From the NCBI GenBank assembly GCA_050187415.1, contig JBFWXN010000001.1, forward strand, positions 109,843 to 173,842: a stretch of DNA of 64,000 bases, in the 5' to 3' direction. The notes beneath the pieces are model-generated. The model was not told the origin of the DNA. It saw nothing but the letters and a program-made list of their open reading frames with translations, and made no database searches. Source of the stretch: Ga0077555 sp050187415 (GTDB taxonomy: Bacteria; Pseudomonadota; Alphaproteobacteria; Rhizobiales; Hyphomicrobiaceae). A program made the position numbers and the translations under genes. Positions 25,838 through 33,815 of the stretch are shown piece after piece (positions within the stretch are counted from its first letter, which is position 1; every line of letters starts with the position of its first letter).

Positions 25838-27745
25838 ATGACGAGCCGGTCTCGTACGATCGCGTTGGCCACGCTGGGAATGACGGTCGTCGCTCTCGTG
25901 CTCGCGGTGACGGGGACGGCATACGCCAGCGAGCCCCGCATAGCTTGGCGACTCGAGAATCCGTTCCGGTTCTTCACCGATCCCAAGCTGACCGAGGCGC
26001 ATCGCGCCACCTACGAGGCCCTGAGCGAGGACGAGCGGCGCCAGCCGGTGCTGTCGTCCGAGCGAGCCCTTGCCGAGCGCCATGCGAGCGATGGATGGGC
26101 CGCAACGATGCTCGACCAGACGTGTTGGGATCCACGTACCAATCGCCACCGCTGTCGGAGTGAGCCGGACTACCTGCAACCCGAAAGCCACCGCATTGTC
26201 GCCCAACTCGACGGCATTCCCGATCCCGGAAGCGTCGACTGCACGTGGCTGACGGCACCAAGGGGCAAGCGCGGAACCGCGCTCACCGTGCCGTGTGATG
26301 TCGCCGTGAAGCTCGATATCCCCTACCCCGACGGCGCAGGTGTGAGCGTCGAAGTGGGCGGCCAGACGGTCGCGCGCAACGATGTTCGCATCGAGGATAT
26401 CCTGATCGTCGGTGTTGGCGACAGCTTCGGCTCGGGCGAGGGCAATCCGGATGTGCCCGTGCGGTTCTCGCGCGAGCGGGCCGCCGATTATGGAGATCCG
26501 GTGAAGGAGCCGCAGCTTGCGGGCTATCCGGCCCGCATGGGCAACTGGCGTGTGATCGGTGATCCGGCTTTCATCGATGCAAATCCGCGCTGGCTCGACC
26601 AGGCTTGTCATCGCTCGCTCTATTCCCATCAGCTTCGCACAGCCCTTCAGCTTGCAGTCGAGAAGCCCCAACGGGCCGTTACTTTCGTCAGCTTCGCGTG
26701 CTCCGGAGCGGAAATCGTGCGCGGGCTCTTCCTGCGATACCGCGGTCATGAATGGGTGCCGACGCCCCCCGATCTTTCCCAGATTTCGGCGGTCGCGCAG
26801 GAGCAGTGCGGCGAACGGCGAGCGCCGGCCTACGACCTGCCCGAGGCCTATCATATGAAGGGTAAAGTGCCGGACCTGCAGGGCGGGCTTGTTTTGAGAA
26901 AGTGCGACAGCGATCACGCCCGGAAAATCGATTTGCTGCTGGTGTCGATCGGGGGCAACGATGTCGGATTTTCGCGCCTCCTGGCCAATGCCGTACTCGC
27001 CGATGAATCCGCTCTGCGGAAGCTTGGCGGTTGGATCGGCCAAGTGCAGAATTCCCGCGAGTCACAACTCCAGCTCGATGCGCTCGATGATCGCTACAAG
27101 GCACTCAGTCGTGCCTTGCACAATATCCTGCACATCCCCTGGCAGCAGTCGGACCGGGTGCTTCTGGTGGCTTATCCGTCCTTGACGCTGCTCGACGACG
27201 GACGCTCGATCTGTCCGGATAGTCGCGCAGGCATGACCGTCTCGAGCGAATTCGCACTTTCAGAGCGAAAGGCGCGAGACGCCATGCAAGCCGCTGATCG
27301 GCTCGACCGCATCATGCGCGCGACCAGTCGTGCCCATGGCTGGAGTTTTGTCAGCGCGCATCGCTCCCAGTTCAATGGTCGCAGCATCTGTGCCGGATGG
27401 ATCGACGATGCCATCTCGACCGCCGACGATCTTCGCCTGCCGCGCCGCATCGGAGGCAAGTGGGTTCCATACAATCCTGCGAGCTTCCGTCCTTATGCGT
27501 CGCGCCAGCGCTGGTTCAGGACGCCGAACGATGCCTTTCTGACGGCGAACTTTCACGTCAGCCAATCGCTCTTGCAAAAGGCGCTGCCGACAAAAACCGT
27601 GAACTGGTTCCAGGTATTGCTGGCCAGTCTCTATTCGGGAGCGTTCCACCCGACGGCCGAGGGGCAGGCCGCGATCGCCGACAGCGTCGTGATCGAGGCG
27701 CGGCGCGTTCTCGCACACTACGCCGACAACGGGCCGACGCGGTAA
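25838..27745 (+). CDS. Secreted SGNH-hydrolase-like protein, large
   Basis: 635 residues with a signal peptide (residues 1-30, IALATLGMTVVALVLAVTGTAYA, likely cleaved after YASE). SGNH blocks are visible: block I VGVGDSFGSGEGNPD with S196, block III SIGGNDVGFSR near 372, and block V SGAFHPTAEG near 604. Between blocks I and V are about 400 residues, far more than in small GDSL esterases, with many cysteines. The reaction is ester hydrolysis of an unknown extracytoplasmic substrate, perhaps an O-acyl or O-acetyl group. The preceding 165 residues form an uncharacterised beta-rich domain. It follows the NDUFAF6-like gene by 16 bases. Confidence 0.82.
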   Translation: MTSRSRTIALATLGMTVVALVLAVTGTAYASEPRIAWRLENPFRFFTDPKLTEAHRATYEALSEDERRQPVLSSERALAERHASDGWAATMLDQTCWDPRTNRHRCRSEPDYLQPESHRIVAQLDGIPDPGSVDCTWLTAPRGKRGTALTVPCDVAVKLDIPYPDGAGVSVEVGGQTVARNDVRIEDILIVGVGDSFGSGEGNPDVPVRFSRERAADYGDPVKEPQLAGYPARMGNWRVIGDPAFIDANPRWLDQACHRSLYSHQLRTALQLAVEKPQRAVTFVSFACSGAEIVRGLFLRYRGHEWVPTPPDLSQISAVAQEQCGERRAPAYDLPEAYHMKGKVPDLQGGLVLRKCDSDHARKIDLLLVSIGGNDVGFSRLLANAVLADESALRKLGGWIGQVQNSRESQLQLDALDDRYKALSRALHNILHIPWQQSDRVLLVAYPSLTLLDDGRSICPDSRAGMTVSSEFALSERKARDAMQAADRLDRIMRATSRAHGWSFVSAHRSQFNGRSICAGWIDDAISTADDLRLPRRIGGKWVPYNPASFRPYASRQRWFRTPNDAFLTANFHVSQSLLQKALPTKTVNWFQVLLASLYSGAFHPTAEGQAAIADSVVIEARRVLAHYADNGPTR

Positions 27746-27838
27746 TCGCGGATCGCGTGCAAACAGGTGCTTGCGGGACGTGCCCACGGGCGTCAATCTC
27801 GCGATAGCGTTGCTCAAGGCCCACGAAGGACTTTCCCC

Positions 27839-28492
27839 ATGGCCCTCGATGTCGTTGGTGCCGGCTTCGGCCGCACTGGGACAAATTCGCTCAAGCTCGC
27901 CCTCGAGATGCTGGGCTTCGGCCCGTGCCATCATATGTTCGAGGTTCGCGACCGCCCCGAGCAGGTCGCTTTCTGGGCTGCGGCCGCTCGTGGCGAACGC
28001 GATGATTGGGATACGGTCTTCGAGGGTTTCAAGGCGACCGTCGACTGGCCGTCGGCATACTTTTGGAAGCCGATCGCGGCTCACTATCCGAACGCGAAGG
28101 TCATTCTCTCGGTGCGCCCCGTCGACGCCTGGGTGAAATCGATCCACTCGACCATTCACGAGAGTTTGAAACGCCGCAACGAGCGCCCGGCCGGGGTGCT
28201 CAGGGACCAAGGCGAGATGGCCTACGACCTTATCGAGCGGCGCACGTTCGATGGACGGCTCGGTGATCCCGAGCATGCGGCTGCCGTCTTTCTGGCGCAC
28301 ATGGCCGAGGTCAAGGCCGCCATCGCGCCGGAGCGACTGCTGGTCTACGATGTGGCGGAGGAGTGGGCGCCACTTTGCCGGCACCTCGGCGTGGCGGTTC
28401 CGAACGAGCCGTTTCCGCGCACCAATTCCACCGAGGAGTTCCGGGCCCGGGCAGCGGCCCGCGACCGGGTATCGTCAAGCTCCGCGACCTGA
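27839..28492 (+). CDS. Sulfotransferase family protein
   Basis: 217 residues from ATG 27839, with AAGGA upstream; longer in-frame N-termini look non-coding. The PAPS-binding P-loop-like motif is GAGFGRTGTNSLKLALEM at residues 7-24. The 3'-phosphate region is KVILSVRPVDAWVKSIHST. This pattern fits sulfotransferases that resemble the mammalian/nodulation HS2ST-like group and often act on lipids or small alcohols. The sulfate acceptor is unknown. The nearby alcohol dehydrogenase is on the other strand, so a pathway link is not shown. Confidence 0.85.
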   Translation: MALDVVGAGFGRTGTNSLKLALEMLGFGPCHHMFEVRDRPEQVAFWAAAARGERDDWDTVFEGFKATVDWPSAYFWKPIAAHYPNAKVILSVRPVDAWVKSIHSTIHESLKRRNERPAGVLRDQGEMAYDLIERRTFDGRLGDPEHAAAVFLAHMAEVKAAIAPERLLVYDVAEEWAPLCRHLGVAVPNEPFPRTNSTEEFRARAAARDRVSSSSAT

Positions 28493-28499
28493 ACCGATT

Positions 28500-28522
28500 G
28501 GCGCCGTCTCGCGGCGCTGTTT
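28500..28522 (+). terminator. Possible rho-independent terminator after the sulfotransferase
   Basis: Hairpin GCGCCG (28501-28506), loop TCTCG, CGGCGC (28512-28517), followed by TGTTT. It starts eight bases after the sulfotransferase stop. The short T stretch makes it weak. Confidence 0.4.
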
Positions 28523-28595
28523 GGGGCGCGCACACAAATCGATACCCGCCCCGCCGCAGTCTCCGTCGACCATCGACGCCAAGTGCGCTCTCGCT

Positions 28596-29696
28596 TTACA
28601 GCGACTTGAAGTCGATGACGCTGCGCACGACCTTGCCGGCCTTCATGTTGGCAAAGCCTTCATTGATTTCGTCGAGCGAGATGTGTGCCGAGATGAAATC
28701 GTCGAGATGGAGTTTGCCGCGCCGATAAAAGTCGATCAGGCGCGGCATGTCGGTACGGAAGTGGTTCGACCCCATCGACGATCCCTGCACCTTCTTCTCG
28801 CGCAGAAAATCGGCGCCGTGCAGCTCGATGCTCTGGCCGAATGGAATCATGCCGACGATTGTCGCCGTGCCGCCGTGGCGAAGCACTTTGAAGCACTGCT
28901 CGGCCGTGAGCTTGAGGCCCAGGCACTCGATGGCGTGATGCACGCCGTCCGATGGCTTGCCGCCGAGTGCTGCGCGTATGCGTTCGACCACGTCGCCGTC
29001 GCGCGGATTGATCAGGTCGGTCGCACCGATCTTGGCTGCAAGCTGCAACTTGGCGGGATTTGTGTCGACCGCGAAGATGCGGCCAGCACCTGCCACGGCG
29101 GCACCGTTGAGCGCGGCCATACCGACGCCGCCACAGCCGAAGATGGCGACGGTCTCGCCGGGCGCGACCTTGGCCGTGTTCACTGCCGCGCCAAAGCCGG
29201 TAATGACGCCGCAACCGATCAAAGCGGCGCGATCCAGGGGGAAGTCCTTATCCACCTTCACGACGGCGTGCTCGTGCACGAGCATCATCTCGGCATAGCC
29301 GGACAAGTTCGCGAAAGTGTGCACCGTTTGTCCGTCTTTCGAGAGACGCCGCGCCTCCCCGGGCAGCATTTTCACGCTCGTGTCGGTGCAGATCACCGGG
29401 CGGCCGGCCGTGCAGTTCTCGCATTCGCCGCAGAACACCGACAGGCACGTGATGACGTGGTCGCCCTTTTTCACATAGCGCACCTCTGAGCCCACCTCAT
29501 CGACCACGCCGGCAGACTCGTGCCCGAGCACGACGGGAAGCGGGTGCGGATAGAGTCCTTCGATGAAATGCAGGTCCGAGTGGCAAAGACCGGCAAAAGC
29601 TGTCCGGATCAGGACCTCATGCGGACCCGGCTTCGCCACGCCGATGGTCTCGATAGCAAGTGGCTGATTGACCTCATAGAGAACGGCGGCTCGCAT
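28596..29696 (-). CDS. Zinc-dependent alcohol dehydrogenase (MDR superfamily)
   Basis: 366 residues. Catalytic zinc ligands are C38/H39 region (GLCHSD) and H59-E60 (GHESAGVV). Structural zinc cysteines C89, C92, C95 and C103 are all present (CGECENCTAGRPVIC). The Rossmann dinucleotide site is GCGGVGMAALNGAAVAGA. It resembles class III-type and mycothiol/NDMA-type alcohol dehydrogenases that act on primary alcohols or aldehydes with NAD. The gene is convergent with the sulfotransferase and divergent from gpmI, so it is probably monocistronic. Confidence 0.92.
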   Translation of the reverse strand: MRAAVLYEVNQPLAIETIGVAKPGPHEVLIRTAFAGLCHSDLHFIEGLYPHPLPVVLGHESAGVVDEVGSEVRYVKKGDHVITCLSVFCGECENCTAGRPVICTDTSVKMLPGEARRLSKDGQTVHTFANLSGYAEMMLVHEHAVVKVDKDFPLDRAALIGCGVITGFGAAVNTAKVAPGETVAIFGCGGVGMAALNGAAVAGAGRIFAVDTNPAKLQLAAKIGATDLINPRDGDVVERIRAALGGKPSDGVHHAIECLGLKLTAEQCFKVLRHGGTATIVGMIPFGQSIELHGADFLREKKVQGSSMGSNHFRTDMPRLIDFYRRGKLHLDDFISAHISLDEINEGFANMKAGKVVRSVIDFKSL

Positions 29697-29917
29697 CGGT
29701 GTCTCCCGGTACTCGTTTCTGGCGCGCCAGATTAGGCGACTTCCATGTGGCTGGGGAAGTCCGGCTCGTGGCAGCGGGTTGGCGTCCGCTTCGGATCAAG
29801 CCACGCCGCTGCCGGCGCACAGCATGGGGTTTCTTGTCCCGCTGCTCTTGCAAAACCGGCTGCGATGGCTTTTCTCTCGATTAACGATTGCATTTCGATA
29901 TCTGGAGGATCGCCCGC

Positions 29918-31432
29918 ATGGCACCCCGTCCCGCAATGCTGGTGATCCTCGATGGCTGGGGTTGGCGCGAGGAAAAAGCCGACAACGCCACGCGCCTTGC
30001 CCGGACGCCCAATTTCGACCGGCTGTGGGCGGCGGGACCTCGTGCGTTCTTGAAGACGTCAGGCCTCGACGTCGGCCTGCCGGCCGGCCAGATGGGCAAT
30101 TCGGAAGTCGGGCATCTGAATATTGGCGCTGGACGGATCGTAATGCAGGATCTGCCGCGTATCGATCAAGCCGTCGAGGATGGCGGGCTCGGCACACGCG
30201 TCGACGAAAGCGGCGTGATCGAGAAGCTCAAACGCTCAGGCGGCACTTGTCACATCATGGGCTTGATGTCGCCGGGGGGCGTGCATTCGCATCAATCGCA
30301 CTGCGCCGCAGTCGCCCAGATTCTTGTCGAGCGTGGTGTCAGGGCAGTCGTGCATGCGTTTACGGATGGTCGTGACACGCCGCCGCAATCGGCTGCCGAC
30401 GACATGCGGCGCCTGTCGGCTGATCTGCCGTCGGAGGTGCCCATCGCGACTGTTGTCGGCCGGTACTTCGCGATGGACCGCGACAAGCGCTGGGATCGCG
30501 TCGAGAAAGCCTACGATCTGATCGTCGACGCGTCCGGCGCGCGCTTCGCCTCTGCTTGTGACGCGGTCGAAGCGAGCTATAGGGAGGGCAAGTTCGACGA
30601 GTTCGTCGTACCCGCAGTGGTCGGCGATTACGGCGGGATGCATGACGGGGACGCCATTCTCTCCATCAATTTCCGCTCGGACCGCATGCGCGAAATCTTG
30701 TCCGCGCTCCTCATCCCCGAATTCGATGGCTTCCCGCGCAAGCGCGTCGTGAACATATCGGCGGCGGCGGGCATGGCCTCCTACGGCGACGCGCTCGATC
30801 CCTATTCGAGCACGCTCTTCCCGCGCCAGGAGTTGGCTATGGGGATCGGCGAGGCGGTGTCGAAGGCTGGAAAATCCCAGGTGCGGATGGCCGAGACGGA
30901 AAAGTATCCGCACGTTACGTTCTTCTTCTCCGGCGGCCGCGAAGAGCCCTATCCAGGCGAGGATCGCGTTCTCGTTCCGTCGCCAAAGGTCGCTACCTAT
31001 GATCTCCAGCCAGAAATGTCGGCGCCGGAGCTGACCGACAAGGCTGTGACCGCGATCCGGTCCGGCCAATACGATTTCGTGGTCCTGAACTACGCCAATC
31101 CCGACATGGTCGGCCACACCGGCAGCCTCGAGGCCGCGATCAAGGCCGTCGAGACGGTGGACGCGGGACTTGGTCGGATCGCCGATGCGATTTTTGCCGT
31201 GGGCGGCGCGCTCCTTGTGACGGCCGACCACGGCAACTGCGAGCTGATGCGGGATCCCCAAACCGGCGGGCCGCATACGGCTCATACCACCAATGTCGTG
31301 CCCGTCTTCCTCGCCGGCGTGCCGGGTGCTCATCTACATGAGGGGCGTCTTGCCGACATCGCACCCACGCTTCTGGCCCTGATGGGGCTGCCTCAGCCGA
31401 AAGAAATGACCGGACGGTCGCTCCTCGGTTGA
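29918..31432 (+). CDS. gpmI: 2,3-bisphosphoglycerate-independent phosphoglycerate mutase
   Basis: 504 residues from ATG 29918, which has GGAGG nine bases upstream. Interconverts 3- and 2-phosphoglycerate in glycolysis, Mn-dependent. The catalytic serine is S62 in GQMGNSEVGHLNIGAG, the first metal Asp is D12 in VILDGWG, and the late metal motif is LVTADHGNCELM with GGPHTAHTTN. The alkaline-phosphatase superfamily core is interrupted by the transferase domain, FTDGRDTPP to NFRSDRMRE. Complete and of normal length. Confidence 0.97.
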   Translation: MAPRPAMLVILDGWGWREEKADNATRLARTPNFDRLWAAGPRAFLKTSGLDVGLPAGQMGNSEVGHLNIGAGRIVMQDLPRIDQAVEDGGLGTRVDESGVIEKLKRSGGTCHIMGLMSPGGVHSHQSHCAAVAQILVERGVRAVVHAFTDGRDTPPQSAADDMRRLSADLPSEVPIATVVGRYFAMDRDKRWDRVEKAYDLIVDASGARFASACDAVEASYREGKFDEFVVPAVVGDYGGMHDGDAILSINFRSDRMREILSALLIPEFDGFPRKRVVNISAAAGMASYGDALDPYSSTLFPRQELAMGIGEAVSKAGKSQVRMAETEKYPHVTFFFSGGREEPYPGEDRVLVPSPKVATYDLQPEMSAPELTDKAVTAIRSGQYDFVVLNYANPDMVGHTGSLEAAIKAVETVDAGLGRIADAIFAVGGALLVTADHGNCELMRDPQTGGPHTAHTTNVVPVFLAGVPGAHLHEGRLADIAPTLLALMGLPQPKEMTGRSLLG

Positions 31433-31495
31433 GGGCCGCCAGTACTCATACGCCGCAGGCTGGAAGCTCGGTTCTGCCGCTCGCAGCGCGATCGC

Positions 31496-32482
31496 TCAGG
31501 CGATTTCGAGCACCACGCGGCCACGCACCTTGCCAGCCAGGATGTCGGGAGCCAGAGCGGGCGCGTCCCCGATCGGGCGCGTCACCGTCATCGACGCGAG
31601 GGCCTCCCGGTCGAGATCCCGCGCGAGCCGATCCCAGGCCTCGATGCGTCGAGCCTTCGATGCCATGACGCTTTCGATGCCGGCGAGCGTGACGCCGCGC
31701 AGTATGAATGGTGCGACCGATGTCGTCAGATCCATACCTTGCGCCAGTCCACACGCAGCAATGCATCCGCCGTATTTCGTCGCGGCGATGGCATTGGCGA
31801 GCGTGTGGCTCCCAACCGCGTCGACCACGCCTGCCCAACGCTCCTTTGCCAGCGGACGTCCTCCACCCGATCCAAGCTCTGCGCGGTCGATGATCTCAGC
31901 GGCGCCGAGGCCCTTCAGGTAGTCGGCTTCGCTCGTCCGGCCGGTCGAAGCGATCACGTGATAGCCGAGCCTGGCGAGCACTGCGACGGCGACGCTGCCC
32001 ACTCCGCCGGCCGCCCCTGTGACCAGAACCGGACCGCTTGCCGGCGTTATCCCGTGGTGTTCGAGCGCCAGCACGCACAGCATGGCCGTGTAGCCCGCGG
32101 TGCCGATCGCCATTGCTCCCGACGCCGAGATGCCCTGGGGACGCTTCACCAGCCAGTCACCTTTTACACGGGCGATTTCGGAATAGCCCCCGAGATGGGT
32201 CTCGCCCAATCCCCAACCGTTGAGGATGACATCGTCGCCTGCTCTGAAGTCAGGATTCGACGAGGCCTCCACGGTTCCGGCGAAATCGATACCGGGGATC
32301 ATCGGCCAGCGGCGAACCACGGGCGCTTTCCCAGTGAGTGCCAGCCCGTCCTTGTAGTTGATGGTGGAGTGAGTGACGCGCACCGTGACGTCGCCCTCCA
32401 TCAACTCTGCCTCTTCGATCGAGCGCCAGGCAAGGTCTTGTCCTTTTTCGCTCTTCGTCAGTAGGAAGGCATTGAAACTCAT
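31496..32482 (-). CDS. MDR-family NADPH oxidoreductase, acrylyl-CoA reductase (AcuI/YhdH) type
   Basis: 328 residues from ATG 32482, which has GGAGAG upstream; an ATG nine codons earlier is less likely. The zinc-free MDR family: NYKDGLALTGKAPVVRRWPM and IPGIDFAGTVEASS at the N-terminal half are signatures of the YhdH/AcuI group, and the NADPH loop is VTGAAGGVGSVAVAVLARLG. Such enzymes reduce acryloyl-CoA or other enones. It is convergent with gpmI. No dimethylsulfoniopropionate genes are nearby. Confidence 0.9.
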   Translation of the reverse strand: MSFNAFLLTKSEKGQDLAWRSIEEAELMEGDVTVRVTHSTINYKDGLALTGKAPVVRRWPMIPGIDFAGTVEASSNPDFRAGDDVILNGWGLGETHLGGYSEIARVKGDWLVKRPQGISASGAMAIGTAGYTAMLCVLALEHHGITPASGPVLVTGAAGGVGSVAVAVLARLGYHVIASTGRTSEADYLKGLGAAEIIDRAELGSGGGRPLAKERWAGVVDAVGSHTLANAIAATKYGGCIAACGLAQGMDLTTSVAPFILRGVTLAGIESVMASKARRIEAWDRLARDLDREALASMTVTRPIGDAPALAPDILAGKVRGRVVLEIA

Positions 32483-32740
32483 CACATTCTCTCCGATTTC
32501 GTCGATCACTACGCCCGCTTGGGCTCCATGGTTGCATAACTGATCTGCGGCAACCGCGATGCGATTTCTGGCGTCTTCTTCTCACGCCAGTCGCCATGCA
32601 GCAATCATGGCGAGTTCTCGGCGGGCTTGTGGCTTTTGCACAATCAAGCCAGCAGAAAGATGAAAGGGAATGCTACGTCTCAACTGGAGTGTGCCGGGCT
32701 TGCAACGCACTCGATTGTCCAACTTGTGGCGTTCACCCAA

Positions 32741-32760
32741 AGTATAGTGCCAAATATACT
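32741..32760. repeat. Inverted repeat in AT-rich intergenic DNA
   Basis: Perfect 6-base arms, AGTATA and TATACT, with an 8-base spacer, inside the AT-rich island. It could be a regulator site for either flanking gene. A partial repetition of its inner part (TATAGTGC) follows about 32 bases later. Confidence 0.4.
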
Positions 32761-32899
32761 TAGACGTATCTATTTATAGTGCAAACAGATCACGACGGTT
32801 GCCTTCATGTGTCAGGTGATACAACGCACCTGCAACAAATTCTTAACGATTTTTCTTTTCAAATACGGCGAACTATTGTGGCGATGGTGCATTTTTCGC

Positions 32900-32927
32900 T
32901 TGGCAAACTCGTGGCGGCCCGATTAAT
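32900..32927 (+). promoter_or_regulatory. Candidate promoter for the 27-residue gene
   Basis: TTGGCA (32900-32905), 16-base spacer, ATTAAT (32922-32927). It lies about 65 bases upstream of the small gene's ATG. Consensus resemblance only. Confidence 0.35.
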
Positions 32928-32991
32928 GGTCGTTTAACGGGAGCGGGTGAGACCCGAGCTCGAGGCGGCCTTGTTCTCCGAAGGAGGCACC

Positions 32992-33075
32992 ATGGAACTT
33001 AAAATGCGACTGAACGTGCTAGCCGCGATCGTGTCGTTCGGATTCCTGGCAGCGATCGTTTTTGGAATGGTCTGA
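32992..33075 (+). CDS. 27-residue predicted membrane peptide
   Basis: A very short frame, ATG 32992 to TGA 33075, too short for normal gene calling. The translation begins MELKMRLNVLAAIV and is followed by a hydrophobic stretch of about 18 residues (LNVLAAIVSFGFLAAIVF) ending GMV. One charged N-terminus plus one transmembrane helix fits a small inner-membrane peptide. Support: AAGGAGG (32981-32987) at good spacing before the ATG, a candidate promoter at 32900-32927, and a strong hairpin terminator at 33152-33194. I suspect, but cannot verify, that relatives exist in other Rhizobiales. The function is unknown. Confidence 0.68.
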   Translation: MELKMRLNVLAAIVSFGFLAAIVFGMV

Positions 33076-33151
33076 GCGAGTCTCGCCGTGCCCGAGTGGG
33101 TGGCGATGACCAGCGGCGGCAACGCAAGACCCTCAACCCAAACATGGACAG

Positions 33152-33194
33152 ATGCACGAGGCGCGGATCAACCGATCCGCGCCGTTGCATTTTG
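33152..33194 (+). terminator. Strong hairpin terminator behind the 27-residue gene
   Basis: Stem GGCGCGGATC (33160-33169), loop AACC, GATCCGCGCC (33174-33183), perfect over ten pairs. An outer stem ATGCA/TGCAT (33152-33156 with 33186-33190) flanks a small internal loop, and TTTT follows. It could end transcription from the left; the T stretch is on the plus-strand side. Confidence 0.6.
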
Positions 33195-33260
33195 GGCCGG
33201 GATAAAATGGGCGGCGGAGCCAACACCGCACAGCCGAATTGCAGCGCCGGCAATCACCGC

Positions 33261-33620
33261 TCAACGCTTGATAATGTATCCCAAGATCGCGCCGACGAGT
33301 GGATAGAGCTTGGCGTTGCCACGAAGCAGGGGCAGCGCGTCCTGGATCGGCCCGTTGATCTGACTGACCAGCGTGATCGCCGACAGAATCGCGGCCAGCA
33401 CGAGGCTGGCGATGAATGTACCCGCGGTTGGTACCCTTAAGCCCTTGAGGACAAGTGCACCGGCGAAGCCGACGACCGTGACGATGACGGCATAGAGCAA
33501 CGCATAGACAAAAATGTCGTATCCTCGGCCGACGACGGCAGGCAAGGCAGCCTTGATCGGATCGGCCAGGAACCAGGCCGCTGCGATCTGTAAGAGCAGC
33601 AGCACGATGCGCGGCAGCAT
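33261..33620 (-). CDS. Small multi-pass membrane protein of unknown function
   Basis: 119 residues from ATG 33620, with GGGGGAC upstream; the longer in-frame start is unlikely. Helices lie near residues 2-22 (LPRIVLLLLQIAAAWFLADP), 36-60 (YALLYAVIVTVVGFAGALVL), 66-85 (TFIASLVLAAILSAITLVS) and 100-117 (YPLVGAILGYIIKR). No recognised domain. It lies alone between the small-peptide unit and the metH operon, on the metH strand but 195 bases after it, so it could be cotranscribed. Confidence 0.7.
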   Translation of the reverse strand: MLPRIVLLLLQIAAAWFLADPIKAALPAVVGRGYDIFVYALLYAVIVTVVGFAGALVLKGLRVPTAGTFIASLVLAAILSAITLVSQINGPIQDALPLLRGNAKLYPLVGAILGYIIKR

Positions 33621-33815
33621 TGTCGTCCCCCGTTCGTCAATTTTCCGGCGACCGCTGATTCGCTCCGCGATCGTCACCGGAACGTTAACAGCAGCTCACT
33701 TCAGTTGCGAGCCGGAGCGGCGACCGCGTGTTCCATCCTTCGCTCGGCGTTGCCGCGAAGCATCGTTTGATCAGTCGCCTTGGCTCGGCACCAGCTCGAG
33801 ACGGCTGAAGCCTTT

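Larger units (their letters stand above)
32510..32991. other. Intergenic region with an AT-rich island
   Basis: About 480 bases between the AcuI-like gene (leading leftwards) and the 27-residue gene (rightwards). From about 32740 to 32900 it is strikingly AT-rich compared with the rest of the window. It contains the inverted repeat AGTATA/TATACT (32741-32746 and 32755-32760, eight-base spacer) and a direct repeat of TATAGTGC at about 32744 and 32776. No convincing coding frame is present; a 25-codon frame from 32670 has a badly placed ribosome site. Confidence 0.55.

Noticed and set aside
32670..32747. 25-codon frame in the intergenic region
   Set aside because: The purine stretch touches the ATG, leaving no proper spacing, and the translation has no clear feature.
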